From assembly GCA_002708905.1 (NCBI GenBank), contig PAPM01000024.1, positions 1 to 64,000 of the forward strand: a DNA stretch of 64,000 bases, read 5' to 3'. Positions 52,701 to 61,500 of the stretch are shown here, in pieces (the first letter of the stretch is position 1; every line of letters starts with the position of its first letter). Under the pieces are notes generated by a model that saw only the letters and a program-made list of their open reading frames with translations, searched no databases and was not told the DNA's origin. The DNA is from Pseudomonadales bacterium. GTDB lineage: Bacteria; Pseudomonadota; Gammaproteobacteria; Pseudomonadales; Ketobacteraceae. The translations under genes were made by a program, and so were the position numbers.

Positions 52701-55700
52701 GTGTTGGTACCCCGATTGCCAATCGCACCACGCCCGAGTTGGAAAAGCTCATCGGCTTCTTTGTGAATACGTTGGCGTTGCGCACAGATTTGTCCGGCAA
52801 TCCCTCCTTTGCGGATTTGTTGCAGCGTGTGCGAAAAGTGACTCAAGGTGCCTTCGCCAATCAGGAGATGCCATTTGAGCGGATAGTGGAGCATCTTGGT
52901 GTGCCCCGGGATATGAGCTATTCGCCCGTATTCCAGGTGATGTTTGTATTGCAGAACAGCACGATCGACGAAGAATTCAATCTGGCCGGCGTTAATGTGG
53001 AGAGCCTGCACACGGCGCCGGGCACTTCCAAATTTGATATTACCTTGGAATTGTCGGAAGAATCCGGCGTGTTGCATGGTGACCTGGAATACTCTACCGA
53101 CCTGTTTGAAGAAGAAACCATCAAGCAGATGGTGGAGCATTTCAAGCAGGTTATCGGCAGCGCCATTGCTGATCCGAATCAGGCTGTTGGCAGTCTTAAT
53201 ATGCTGACACCCCTGGACAGGCAAAAACTGTTGCAGGAATACAATGGTACGGATGCGGATGTGCCGCTGAACGATTGCATCCATACGTTGTTCGAAGCTC
53301 AGGTAAAGGCAAACCCCAACCAGGAAGCGCTGGTGTTCGATAGGGAGCGCCTGACTTATTCCGAATTGAATGAGCGTTCCAATCGTCTGGCGCACTACCT
53401 GTTACAGCTGGGCGTTACTGCGGAAGCTTTGGTCGGCGTTTGCATGGAGCGCCAGACCGACATGGTGGTAGCGCTGTTAGCGATTCTTAAAGCCGGTGGG
53501 GCCTATGTGCCGATTGATCCCAATTACCCAGCGGATCGTGTGGCCTACATGTTGGAAGACGCCAACGCGCCTTTGGTTATTTCCAACAGTGCTTTAGCCG
53601 GTATGTTGCCACCCAGTGGCGATGGTTTCCAACCGGTATTCCTGGATCAGTTGGAGTCTCAACTGCGTGATGTCCCGGCTGAAAATCCGGGTGTGGATAT
53701 CAGTGCCAGCCAGTTGGCCTATGTGATCTATACCTCCGGCTCCACCGGTAAGCCCAAGGGCGTTATGATCTCCCACGGTAATGCAACGGCATTGATTCAC
53801 TGGGCTCACTCGGTGTATTCATCTGAGGATCTTGCCGGCGTACTGGCGGCCACGTCCATCTGCTTCGACCTGTCTGTCTATGAGCTGTTTGTGACCTTGG
53901 CTGCGGGCGGAAAGGTTATTCTGGCGGAAAACGTATTGGCGTTGCCCGGCCTGCCCGCAAAAAGCGAAGTGGTGCTGGTGAATACCGTGCCGTCAGCCAT
54001 TGCGGCTTTGCTGCGCGAAAAAGCCATTCCGGACAACGTTAAAGTCATTAACCTGGCCGGGGAAGCGCTGGCGGCCAGTCTGGTGGATGGCCTGTATCAG
54101 AACACGGCGGTTGAACGGGTATACGATCTGTACGGCCCGTCGGAAGACACCACCTACTCCACCTATACCCTGCGTGAGCCCGGCAAGGCTGCCACCATTG
54201 GTCGTCCGATCAGTAATACCAAAGCGTACATCCTGAATCAGCACGGAGCGTTGGTGGCTCCCGGCTTGCCCGGCGAACTTTACCTGGCCGGTACGGGAGT
54301 GACTCGGGGTTACCGCAATCGCGAGGAACTCACCGCAGAGAAGTATCTGCCCAATCCATTTGACACCAATCCAAGCTTTGCGCGCATGTATCGTACCGGG
54401 GATTTGGTGCGGTATATGGATAACGGCAACCTGGAATATCTGGGCCGCATCGATCATCAGGTTAAAGTGCGTGGTTTCCGTATTGAGTTGGGTGAGATCC
54501 AGTCCGTGATCAATTCGGTGGCTCAGGTGCGTGACAGTCTGGTGGTCACCAAAGAAGATTCTGCCGGTAACAAGTGCCTGGTTTCTTATCTGGCGGCCCC
54601 CGGTGTCGAACCCGGCGCCGTGATCGAGCAGGTCCGTTCTGTGATTCGCGCAGAATTGCCGGAGTATATGATGCCCTCGGCGTTTGTTGTGTTGGACGCA
54701 TTTCCGCTGACGCCCAACGGAAAAGTCGATCGCGCGGCGTTGCCGGAACCTTCCGTAAATGATTTGTTGGGTGACCAGTTCGTAGCGCCACGTAATGACA
54801 ACGAACGCAAGATGGCCGCCATCTGGTGTAACGTTCTCAAGCTTGAGGCTGTTGGTGTTACCAACAATTTCTTTGAGCTGGGCGGACATTCCTTATTGGC
54901 GACCCAGTGTATCTCTCGAATTCGGGAAGAATTTGGCGTTGACCTGCCGGTGAAGCTGCTCTTTACCATGCCGACCATCGAAGCACTTTGTTTGCAGCTG
55001 GACAACCCGCAGGGTGCCCTGGATCTGATGCCGCCACCGGTTGAGCGTATTGATCGCGAGGGCGAGTTGCCCCTGTCTTTTGCCCAGATGCGCTTGTGGT
55101 TCCTGAATCAGCTGGAGTCCGGAAAATCTGAATACAATATCAGTACTTCCTACAACATGCCGGCCGCCATTCGTCTCAGTGGCAAGCTTAACGTCAGCGC
55201 GTTAAGAAAAGCATTCCAGCAACTGGTGGAACGTCACGAAGCATTAAGAACTTCTTTCCTGATTGATAATGGTCAAGCGGTCCAGGTTATTCGTGAGCCC
55301 GCAGACTGGTTCATGGATGTGCGGGATCTGCGCCATCTAGACTCGGAAGAGCGCGAAGCGGAAGTGATCCATCTGGCAGAAGATGAAGCCACTCGATCGT
55401 TTGATTTGGTGCTGGGGCCGCTGAACAAGGCGCGACGTATCCGCTTGATGCGAACCCGTTTGTTGCAAACCAGCGATGACGAGCATGTGCTGTTGCTGAC
55501 CATGCATCATATTATTTCTGATGGTTGGTCCCTGGGGATTCTGATTGATGAGGTGGGCGAGCTATATCGGACCATTGTCTCCGGTGACGCATCCAAGCTT
55601 GAGCCCATCCATATCCAGTACGCTGATTATGCAGCCTGGCAGCGTAAGTGGATGGATGGTCCGGTGTTTGAGCACCAGCTTTCCTATTGGAAACAACAGT

Positions 55701-58369
55701 TGACAGGTGTGCCGGTGCTGGAGTTGCCCACGGATCGCCCCCGTCCACCGCTGATGACTTTCAACGGCAGCTACGAGCCGGTTCGAATCGGTCACTCACT
55801 GACGCAACAGTTGAATGCATTGAGCCGTGAGCAGGGCGTTACCCTGTTTATGACCCTGTTGTCTGCGTTTTATACCCTGCTGTACCGTTACACCGGGCAA
55901 CCCGATATCTGCGTGGGCACGCCGGTGGCCAACCGTGCGCTGCCCGAGTTTGAGAAGCTGATTGGCTGCTTCGTTAACAGTCTGGCGTTGCGGGTTAACC
56001 TGGAAGACGACCCCAAATTCGTGGATTTGCTGTCTCAGGTGCAGGACGTAACCTTGTCAGGATACAGCCACCAGGACCTGCCCTTTGAGCGGTTGGTGGA
56101 TGCCTTGGGCGTATCCCGGGACAAGAGCCACTCACCACTGTTCCAGGTGGTGTTTACCCTGCAGAATGCATCCAACACACTGAACGTTCAGATGCCCGAT
56201 GTGGACGTGGAAATGTTGCCTTCTGTGGCCAAGACCTCCAAGTTTGATCTGACCCTGAATCTGGAAGAAGGTCCAAACGGCCTGGAAGGCATGATCGAAT
56301 ACAACACGGATTTGTTCGACCGTGAAACCATCCATCGCATGGTGGGTCACCTGGAGCAGATTCTGGATGTGGTGGCACAGCATCCCCATTGTCGTCTGTC
56401 GGAAGTGGCGCTGCTGAGCGATCATGAGAAAGATCTGGTGGTGAATCAGTGGAATCACCAGCCACAGCATTACGACTATCAGGACACGATTCACCAGCGA
56501 TTTGAACGCGCTGTAGAAGCCGGCCCGAATCGAATGGCCGTGAGCATGGATGGCGCCAGCCTGACCTATGCGGAACTCAACGCCAAGTCCAATCAGTTGG
56601 CACACTATCTCAGATCCCAGGGTGTGAAGGCGAATGATCTGGTGGGTGTGTGTCTGGAGCGATCATTGGATATGGTTGTCGCCATACTGGGTGTGCTGAA
56701 GGCCGGTGGTGCTTATGTCCCGTTAGACCCCGCCAACCCGCAGGACCGACTCAGTTTTATTGTGAGCGATGCCGATGTGGTGCTGCTGGTAACCCAGTCT
56801 TCGGTTGCTGATGTGGTGGTGAGGGAAGGTCTGAACAAGGTACTGGTGGATGAGGTGGCCGCTGAACTGGCTCAGCAATCCACGGCAAATCCTGAGTCAG
56901 CGGCCGGTTATGATGACCGTGCTTATGTTATTTACACATCGGGCACTACCGGCAAACCCAAGGGTGTGTTGATACCGCATTCCAATGTGATCCGCCTGTT
57001 CAGCGCCACGGATCAATGGTTTGGGTTTAATGAGCAGGATGTATGGACCTTGTTCCATTCATTTGCCTTCGACTTCTCGGTATGGGAGTTGTGGGGCGCG
57101 CTGTTCTATGGTGGTCGTGTGATTATCGTGCCCAGCCAGGTGGCGAAATCGACAGAGGATTTCTATCAACTGGTGTGCGAAGAAGGCGTTACCGTATTGA
57201 ACCAGACCCCATCCGCGTTCACCCAATTTATCAAAATGGACGAGTACAGCCGCGATGGTATGGCGCAGCCGACGAATCCACTGGCTTTGCGTTATGTGGT
57301 GTTCGGAGGTGAGGCGTTGGATTTCTCTGCCTTACAAAAGTGGAGTGATCATCATGGTTTGGATCAGCCCCAGCTCATCAACATGTATGGTATCACTGAG
57401 ACCACCGTTCACGTGACCTATCATCGTATCACGGCGGATGACCTGGATCGCCGTCAAAGCCTGATTGGGCGGCCGATTCCCGATCTTGACCTGTATATCC
57501 TTGACCAGCACATGAATCCGGTACCCATTGGCGTGCCCGGGGAACTGCATGTGGGTGGCCAAGGGCTTGCCCATGGCTACCTGAACCGGGAAGACCTGAC
57601 CAATGAGCGCTTTGTGGAATCCGCATTGAATTCCGCTGTGGCCCGTGAAAATGGATTGTACAAGCGTCTGTATCGCACAGGTGATATTGGCCGCTTCCTG
57701 GCCAATGGTGTTGTTGAATACATGGGGCGGGCGGATGACCAGGTGAAGATTCGTGGCTACCGGATCGAACTGGGCGAAATCGAATCCACCATCAGCCAGT
57801 TTGAGCCGGTGCGGGAAGCGGTGGTTCTGGCCCGTGAGGATGTTCCCGGTGACAAGCGCCTGGTGGCGTATGTGCTCAGTGATGAAAACCTTGATCTGGC
57901 TGATCTTAAAGCTTTCCTGGGCAAGTCGCTTCCGGATTACATGGTGCCGAAGGCTTATGTGGTGCTGCCGAAGTTCCCCTTAACCCCCAATGGCAAAGTG
58001 GACAAGCGAGGCCTGCCGGCACCCGATGACGGTTCGGTGGCGAAGAACGAATACGTGGCGCCCCGTAACGATACGGAAGAAACCTTATCCCAGATCTGGA
58101 AAGAGGTATTGGGGCTGGATCGCGTGGGTGTAACCGATAATTTCTTTGATCTGGGCGGCCATTCATTGCTGGCTACCCAGGTGGTGACCCGGGTAAGGGA
58201 GCATTTCAATGTGGAGCTGGCGTTAAGTGCTCTGTTTGAAGAGCCCACCATTGAAAACATAGCGCTTCACCTCCTGCAGGCGGAGTTGGCTTCTGCGGAC
58301 GACCTGGAAATGGCCGATTTATTGGCTGAAATCGAGGGGCTGTCGGAAGAGGACCTAAAAAACCTATAA
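49730..58369 (+). CDS. Lipopeptide nonribosomal peptide synthetase, FAAL-ACP-C-A-T-C-A-T
   Basis: The ATG at 49730 follows AGGA by nine bases; 2879 residues. Domains: fatty-acyl-AMP ligase (about 10-585; LQYTSGSTGNPKGVMVSHGN, FHDMGLIG, GRQKDVIIIRGRNHYPQDIE), ACP (Ser653), C1 (about 700-1130; HHIAADG with His857), A1 (about 1165-1675), T1 (Ser1721), C2 (about 1775-2210; HHIISDG with His1927), A2 (about 2225-2765), T2 (Ser2812). Pocket residues aligned to GrsA read DLYNNALTYK for A1 (close to the Ala code DLFNNALTYK) and DFWNVGMVHK for A2 (Thr). A fatty acid is adenylated, loaded on the ACP and condensed to Ala then Thr. There is no thioesterase; the chain passes to the next gene. Confidence 0.95.
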   Translation: MSLEVGPISFNPAECSNLVELLEARAELHPNKVAFTFLPDGEDQGITVTYQQLQAQAKLAAIRYCAIAQPGDRALMLFPSGLEFIFAFFGCLYSGVIAVPAYPPRRNQNLGRLKAIIDDCDPTFVLTTSKVLSIAEPLFAETEGLSDLEFLTVDLDQGGSVESWQPPEITPDTLAFLQYTSGSTGNPKGVMVSHGNLIYNETMITAAFKSHSEDVAVSWLPMFHDMGLIGTTLQPLYVGATSVFMSPASFLQKPMRWLQAISDYRGTAICAPNFAYELCVNQITDEQKASLDLSSLRIALSGAEAVRPETLEGFIRAFEVSGFKRQAFTPVFGLAEATLMVTCAREENRPLFTSVDSVALSENRIVPAAAGADSEKVTRLVSNGVAPLDTEVAIVDPISKARLPEGEVGEIWSKGDNIAKGYWRNEEATEETFRAFTADGAGPFMRTGDLGCLIDSELYITGRQKDVIIIRGRNHYPQDIEFTVQQSHVALKSDAGAAFAVEIDGEERLVVVQEVERKYRMRLVAEVVSAAVRQAVAENHELQVHTIVFLKPGAILKTSSGKIQRSANRQAFMEGTLEPIAVSALNAVEQGEQEKKEIEAALDLSKDQWQQLPADQKEPRLMLYLKAAIASEIGEKIDRISDDVSLMGLGIDSLQITQLFTRLRDRFEINLELPALFDARDFKALAATLADAMEGGAGSNLPPLTAVERSDLMPMSFSQKRMWFMDKLRENNVAYNLPFALKIQGGLDIEAAEKAFESMVTRHEVLRTVYVERDGHAYQRVMPPQSWSFTREDLTYLKEPALGRAIQDRIDREARKPFDLSTGPVIRTHLLQLPNQEAESLKGRAAEQYLLLVTMHHIAADGFSLKVITDEISFAYEAQISDAPSKLQPLTIQYADFAHWQKGLFDSGLLNKQLDYWLDHLKGVPVLDLPLDHPRPPEQSFNGSNYYFSIPKEQVQALKQLSRSQGVTLYMSLLTSFNVLLYQYTQSEDICVGTPIANRTTPELEKLIGFFVNTLALRTDLSGNPSFADLLQRVRKVTQGAFANQEMPFERIVEHLGVPRDMSYSPVFQVMFVLQNSTIDEEFNLAGVNVESLHTAPGTSKFDITLELSEESGVLHGDLEYSTDLFEEETIKQMVEHFKQVIGSAIADPNQAVGSLNMLTPLDRQKLLQEYNGTDADVPLNDCIHTLFEAQVKANPNQEALVFDRERLTYSELNERSNRLAHYLLQLGVTAEALVGVCMERQTDMVVALLAILKAGGAYVPIDPNYPADRVAYMLEDANAPLVISNSALAGMLPPSGDGFQPVFLDQLESQLRDVPAENPGVDISASQLAYVIYTSGSTGKPKGVMISHGNATALIHWAHSVYSSEDLAGVLAATSICFDLSVYELFVTLAAGGKVILAENVLALPGLPAKSEVVLVNTVPSAIAALLREKAIPDNVKVINLAGEALAASLVDGLYQNTAVERVYDLYGPSEDTTYSTYTLREPGKAATIGRPISNTKAYILNQHGALVAPGLPGELYLAGTGVTRGYRNREELTAEKYLPNPFDTNPSFARMYRTGDLVRYMDNGNLEYLGRIDHQVKVRGFRIELGEIQSVINSVAQVRDSLVVTKEDSAGNKCLVSYLAAPGVEPGAVIEQVRSVIRAELPEYMMPSAFVVLDAFPLTPNGKVDRAALPEPSVNDLLGDQFVAPRNDNERKMAAIWCNVLKLEAVGVTNNFFELGGHSLLATQCISRIREEFGVDLPVKLLFTMPTIEALCLQLDNPQGALDLMPPPVERIDREGELPLSFAQMRLWFLNQLESGKSEYNISTSYNMPAAIRLSGKLNVSALRKAFQQLVERHEALRTSFLIDNGQAVQVIREPADWFMDVRDLRHLDSEEREAEVIHLAEDEATRSFDLVLGPLNKARRIRLMRTRLLQTSDDEHVLLLTMHHIISDGWSLGILIDEVGELYRTIVSGDASKLEPIHIQYADYAAWQRKWMDGPVFEHQLSYWKQQLTGVPVLELPTDRPRPPLMTFNGSYEPVRIGHSLTQQLNALSREQGVTLFMTLLSAFYTLLYRYTGQPDICVGTPVANRALPEFEKLIGCFVNSLALRVNLEDDPKFVDLLSQVQDVTLSGYSHQDLPFERLVDALGVSRDKSHSPLFQVVFTLQNASNTLNVQMPDVDVEMLPSVAKTSKFDLTLNLEEGPNGLEGMIEYNTDLFDRETIHRMVGHLEQILDVVAQHPHCRLSEVALLSDHEKDLVVNQWNHQPQHYDYQDTIHQRFERAVEAGPNRMAVSMDGASLTYAELNAKSNQLAHYLRSQGVKANDLVGVCLERSLDMVVAILGVLKAGGAYVPLDPANPQDRLSFIVSDADVVLLVTQSSVADVVVREGLNKVLVDEVAAELAQQSTANPESAAGYDDRAYVIYTSGTTGKPKGVLIPHSNVIRLFSATDQWFGFNEQDVWTLFHSFAFDFSVWELWGALFYGGRVIIVPSQVAKSTEDFYQLVCEEGVTVLNQTPSAFTQFIKMDEYSRDGMAQPTNPLALRYVVFGGEALDFSALQKWSDHHGLDQPQLINMYGITETTVHVTYHRITADDLDRRQSLIGRPIPDLDLYILDQHMNPVPIGVPGELHVGGQGLAHGYLNREDLTNERFVESALNSAVARENGLYKRLYRTGDIGRFLANGVVEYMGRADDQVKIRGYRIELGEIESTISQFEPVREAVVLAREDVPGDKRLVAYVLSDENLDLADLKAFLGKSLPDYMVPKAYVVLPKFPLTPNGKVDKRGLPAPDDGSVAKNEYVAPRNDTEETLSQIWKEVLGLDRVGVTDNFFDLGGHSLLATQVVTRVREHFNVELALSALFEEPTIENIALHLLQAELASADDLEMADLLAEIEGLSEEDLKNL

Positions 58370-58394
58370 TGAACCTGTATAGGATTCGATGGTG

Positions 58395-58443
58395 TTTGAT
58401 TAAGAAATAATCAAAAATAAGGCAGATCTTGGGGGTCTGCCTT
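58395..58443 (+). repeat. Inverted repeats and hairpin between the two NRPS genes
   Basis: TTTGATT (58395-58401) and AATCAAA (58409-58415) form a 7-7-7 dyad. Immediately after, AAGGCAGA (58419-58426) pairs with TCTGCCTT (58436-58443) across a 9-base G-rich loop. No U-run follows, so this looks like a processing or attenuating structure rather than a full terminator in the 192-bp intergenic gap. Confidence 0.55.
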
Positions 58444-58561
58444 AACTGCTTTATTAAATACTAAAATAAAGAGCGGAAATAATAATTACGACGTGTTCGG
58501 GTTGATATTTGACCCAATCTTTGGGGCCTGCGACACCACAAATTTATGGGCTATTGACTGA

Positions 58562-61500
58562 ATGACAGATAAGAAGTTACTGAGCCGCCTGGCCAGTCTG
58601 ACTCCGGAACAACGTGAAGCGTTGTTGAAGCAACTCAAGAAGAAGAAGGAACAAGGAGCAGAACCCAGGAAAGACGCCATTACCCCATTTCAGCGTCAGG
58701 GCAATGATCGGGTTGCCATGTCCTATGCCCAACAGCGCCTGTGGTTTATTGATCAGCTTCAGTCCGGTAGCTCAAGCTACAATATTTCGGCCGCTCTGCG
58801 TTTGAAAGGCGCGCTGGATGTCGAAGCGTTGCGGATGAGTTTTGATGAGATCGTGCAGCGTCATGAAATCCTGCGGACTACTTTTGTTTCCGATGAGGGG
58901 CAGGGTCGACAGGTCATCAACGAGCACCAACGCTGGGAATTGCCCACTATCAGTCTGGAGCCGTTGTCACCGGAAGAGCAGGACGAAGTCATCAAGGCAC
59001 GCTTTAAGGGCGATGCCCATACCTCCTTCGATTTGATAAACGGCCCGCTGCTGCGAACGCGTCTGATTCGCCTCAGTAATACTGAGCACGTCATCATTGT
59101 GACCATGCATCATATTATTTCCGATGGTTGGTCCATGGGGGTTTTTATCCAGGAGATGGCGCTGCTGTATGATGCCTTTCGTCAGGATAAGACTTCACCG
59201 CTGGGCCAGCTTTCAATTCAGTATGCGGATTACTCCCTGTGGCAGCGGGAGTGGCTTTCCGGCGATCGTCTGGATCGCCAGCTGCGTTACTGGAAAACCC
59301 GTCTTGACGGTGTTCCGGTTCTGGAACTGCCGACCGATTATCCCCGCCCACCTGTGCACAGCTATGATGGCCGTAATCTGCATTTTTCGCTTTCGAAAGA
59401 ATTAACCGCGGCATTGAATGAACTCGCCAAACAACGGGGCGCCACCCTTTTTATGGTGCTGTTGTCCGGCTTGCAGGTTTTGCTGCATCGTTACAGCGGG
59501 CAGGATGATATCTGTGTCGGTACACCCATCGCGGGAAGAGTGCGGCCGGAGGTTGAAAAACTGATCGGGTGTTTTGTTAACACCCTGGCAATACGCAGTG
59601 ATCTGGAAGGTAACCCCAGCTTCTTCGCGCTGTTGAAACAGGTGCAGCAAAACCTCACGGGCGCCTATGATCATCAGGATATTCCCTTCGAGCGCCTGGT
59701 GGATGAATTGGGTGTCTCGCGGGAAATGAGTCACACCCCACTGTTCCAGGTGATGTTCGTTTTACAGAACGCAACAACAGGTAGCTCCTTTTCATTGCCT
59801 GGTCTCGAAATTGATCTGCTCCCCGAAGAATCAGAAACTTCGAAATTTGATATCACCATCAACATGCGGGAAGACAAAGGTCAACTGAAGGGCGATTTTG
59901 AATACCGGATAGACCTGTTCAGTGACGCCACCATCCAGCGAATGGTGGGGCACTTCACCCGCCTGTTAACAGAGCTGGTCGCGAATCCGGAGCAAGGGAT
60001 CGATGATGTTGAATTTTTACCGGCCGCTGAGCGCAACCAGCTGCTGAGCGGTTGGAATACCGCTGAGTCTGTTTACGAGCGTGATTCGGATGTCCTGGAT
60101 ATCTTCCAGCTTATGTTGGCAGAGCACAGCGATCGGGTTGCTGTGGTGTCCGGTGACCATCAACTGACTTATTACGAGTTGGACAACATGAGCAATCATA
60201 TTGCTCATGCGCTGCGTGAGAAAGCTGTCGGTAGTGGTGATCGGGTAGGTTTGTGTGCTGAGCGCAGCATTGAAACCATTGCCGCGTTGTTGGGTATTCT
60301 TAAAGCAGGCGCAGCTTATGTTCCCCTCGACCCTGCGTATCCTGAAGATCGTTTGAAGTACATGATTGATGACAGTGCAGTTGGCTTGGTCCTGGTACAC
60401 CAGCAGTTGACCGGCAAGCTGCCGGTGAATGACAGCCAAGTGCTCCTGTTGGACGGCTTTAAAGATCTGCGGGAACCGGTGGCGAAGCTGGAGCTAAGGG
60501 TAGGTCCACTGGCACCGATCTATGTGATGTACACATCGGGTTCTACGGGCAAGCCCAAGGGAATTGAAGTGGTGCACCGTAATGTGGTGCGCCTGGTGCG
60601 CAACACCAACTTTATGCATATGGACGAGGATCTGGCGTTTCTGCAATATGCGCCAATTTCATTTGATGCCGCTACCCTGGAAATTTGGGCGCCGTTGTTG
60701 AACGGCGGCAGGATTGTGGTTGCGCCCCAGGGCCAATTGACGCCCGAGGAAATCGGAACCGTTATTGCCCAGGGTGGAGCAAACGCCGCCTGGTTTACTG
60801 CCGCATTGTTCCATTATATTGCTGAGTACCAGATGGACGTGTTTCGGCCACTGCAGCAATTACTGGCCGGTGGCGACGTGTTGGCACCGAAGATGGTGCG
60901 CAAGGTGTTGGAGGAACTCCCTGGTATCACCTTGATCAACGGTTATGGGCCAACGGAAAATACCACCTTCACCTGTTGTTACCCCATGCGCTCCCTGGGG
61001 GACGTGCGACATTCTGTACCCATCGGCAAACCCATTGCCAACACTACGGCTTATGTGTTGGACAGGCAGTTGAAGCCGGTTCCCATTGGTGTTCCCGGCG
61101 AGTTGTACACAGGTGGCGATGGTGTTTCCAATGGCTATTTGAACCGGGATGAGCTGACGGCCGAGGTCTTTATTGCCAATCCTTTCTCTAATGTGAAAGG
61201 CGCGCGGCTGTACAAAACCGGTGACTTGGTTCGCTACTATCCTGACGGCAATATCGAGTATCTCGGGCGGGTGGACCAACAGGTCAAGATCCGTGGATTC
61301 CGCATTGAGCTGAGCGAAGTGGAAGATGCCTTGGGCAAAATCAACACCATTCGCGAAGTGGCTGTGATCGCACGGGAAGACTCCCCTGGCGTCAAGCGCC
61401 TGGTGGCGTATTACGTGCCGGTGGACGGCGCGAACCCAACCACAACAGAGCTGCGTTCTGAACTCAAACAGGTTCTGCCGGATTACATGATCCCATCGGC

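Noticed and set aside
53993-54889. Several long minus-strand frames inside the NRPS genes
   Set aside because: They mirror conserved A, C and T domain codons and show no domains of their own.
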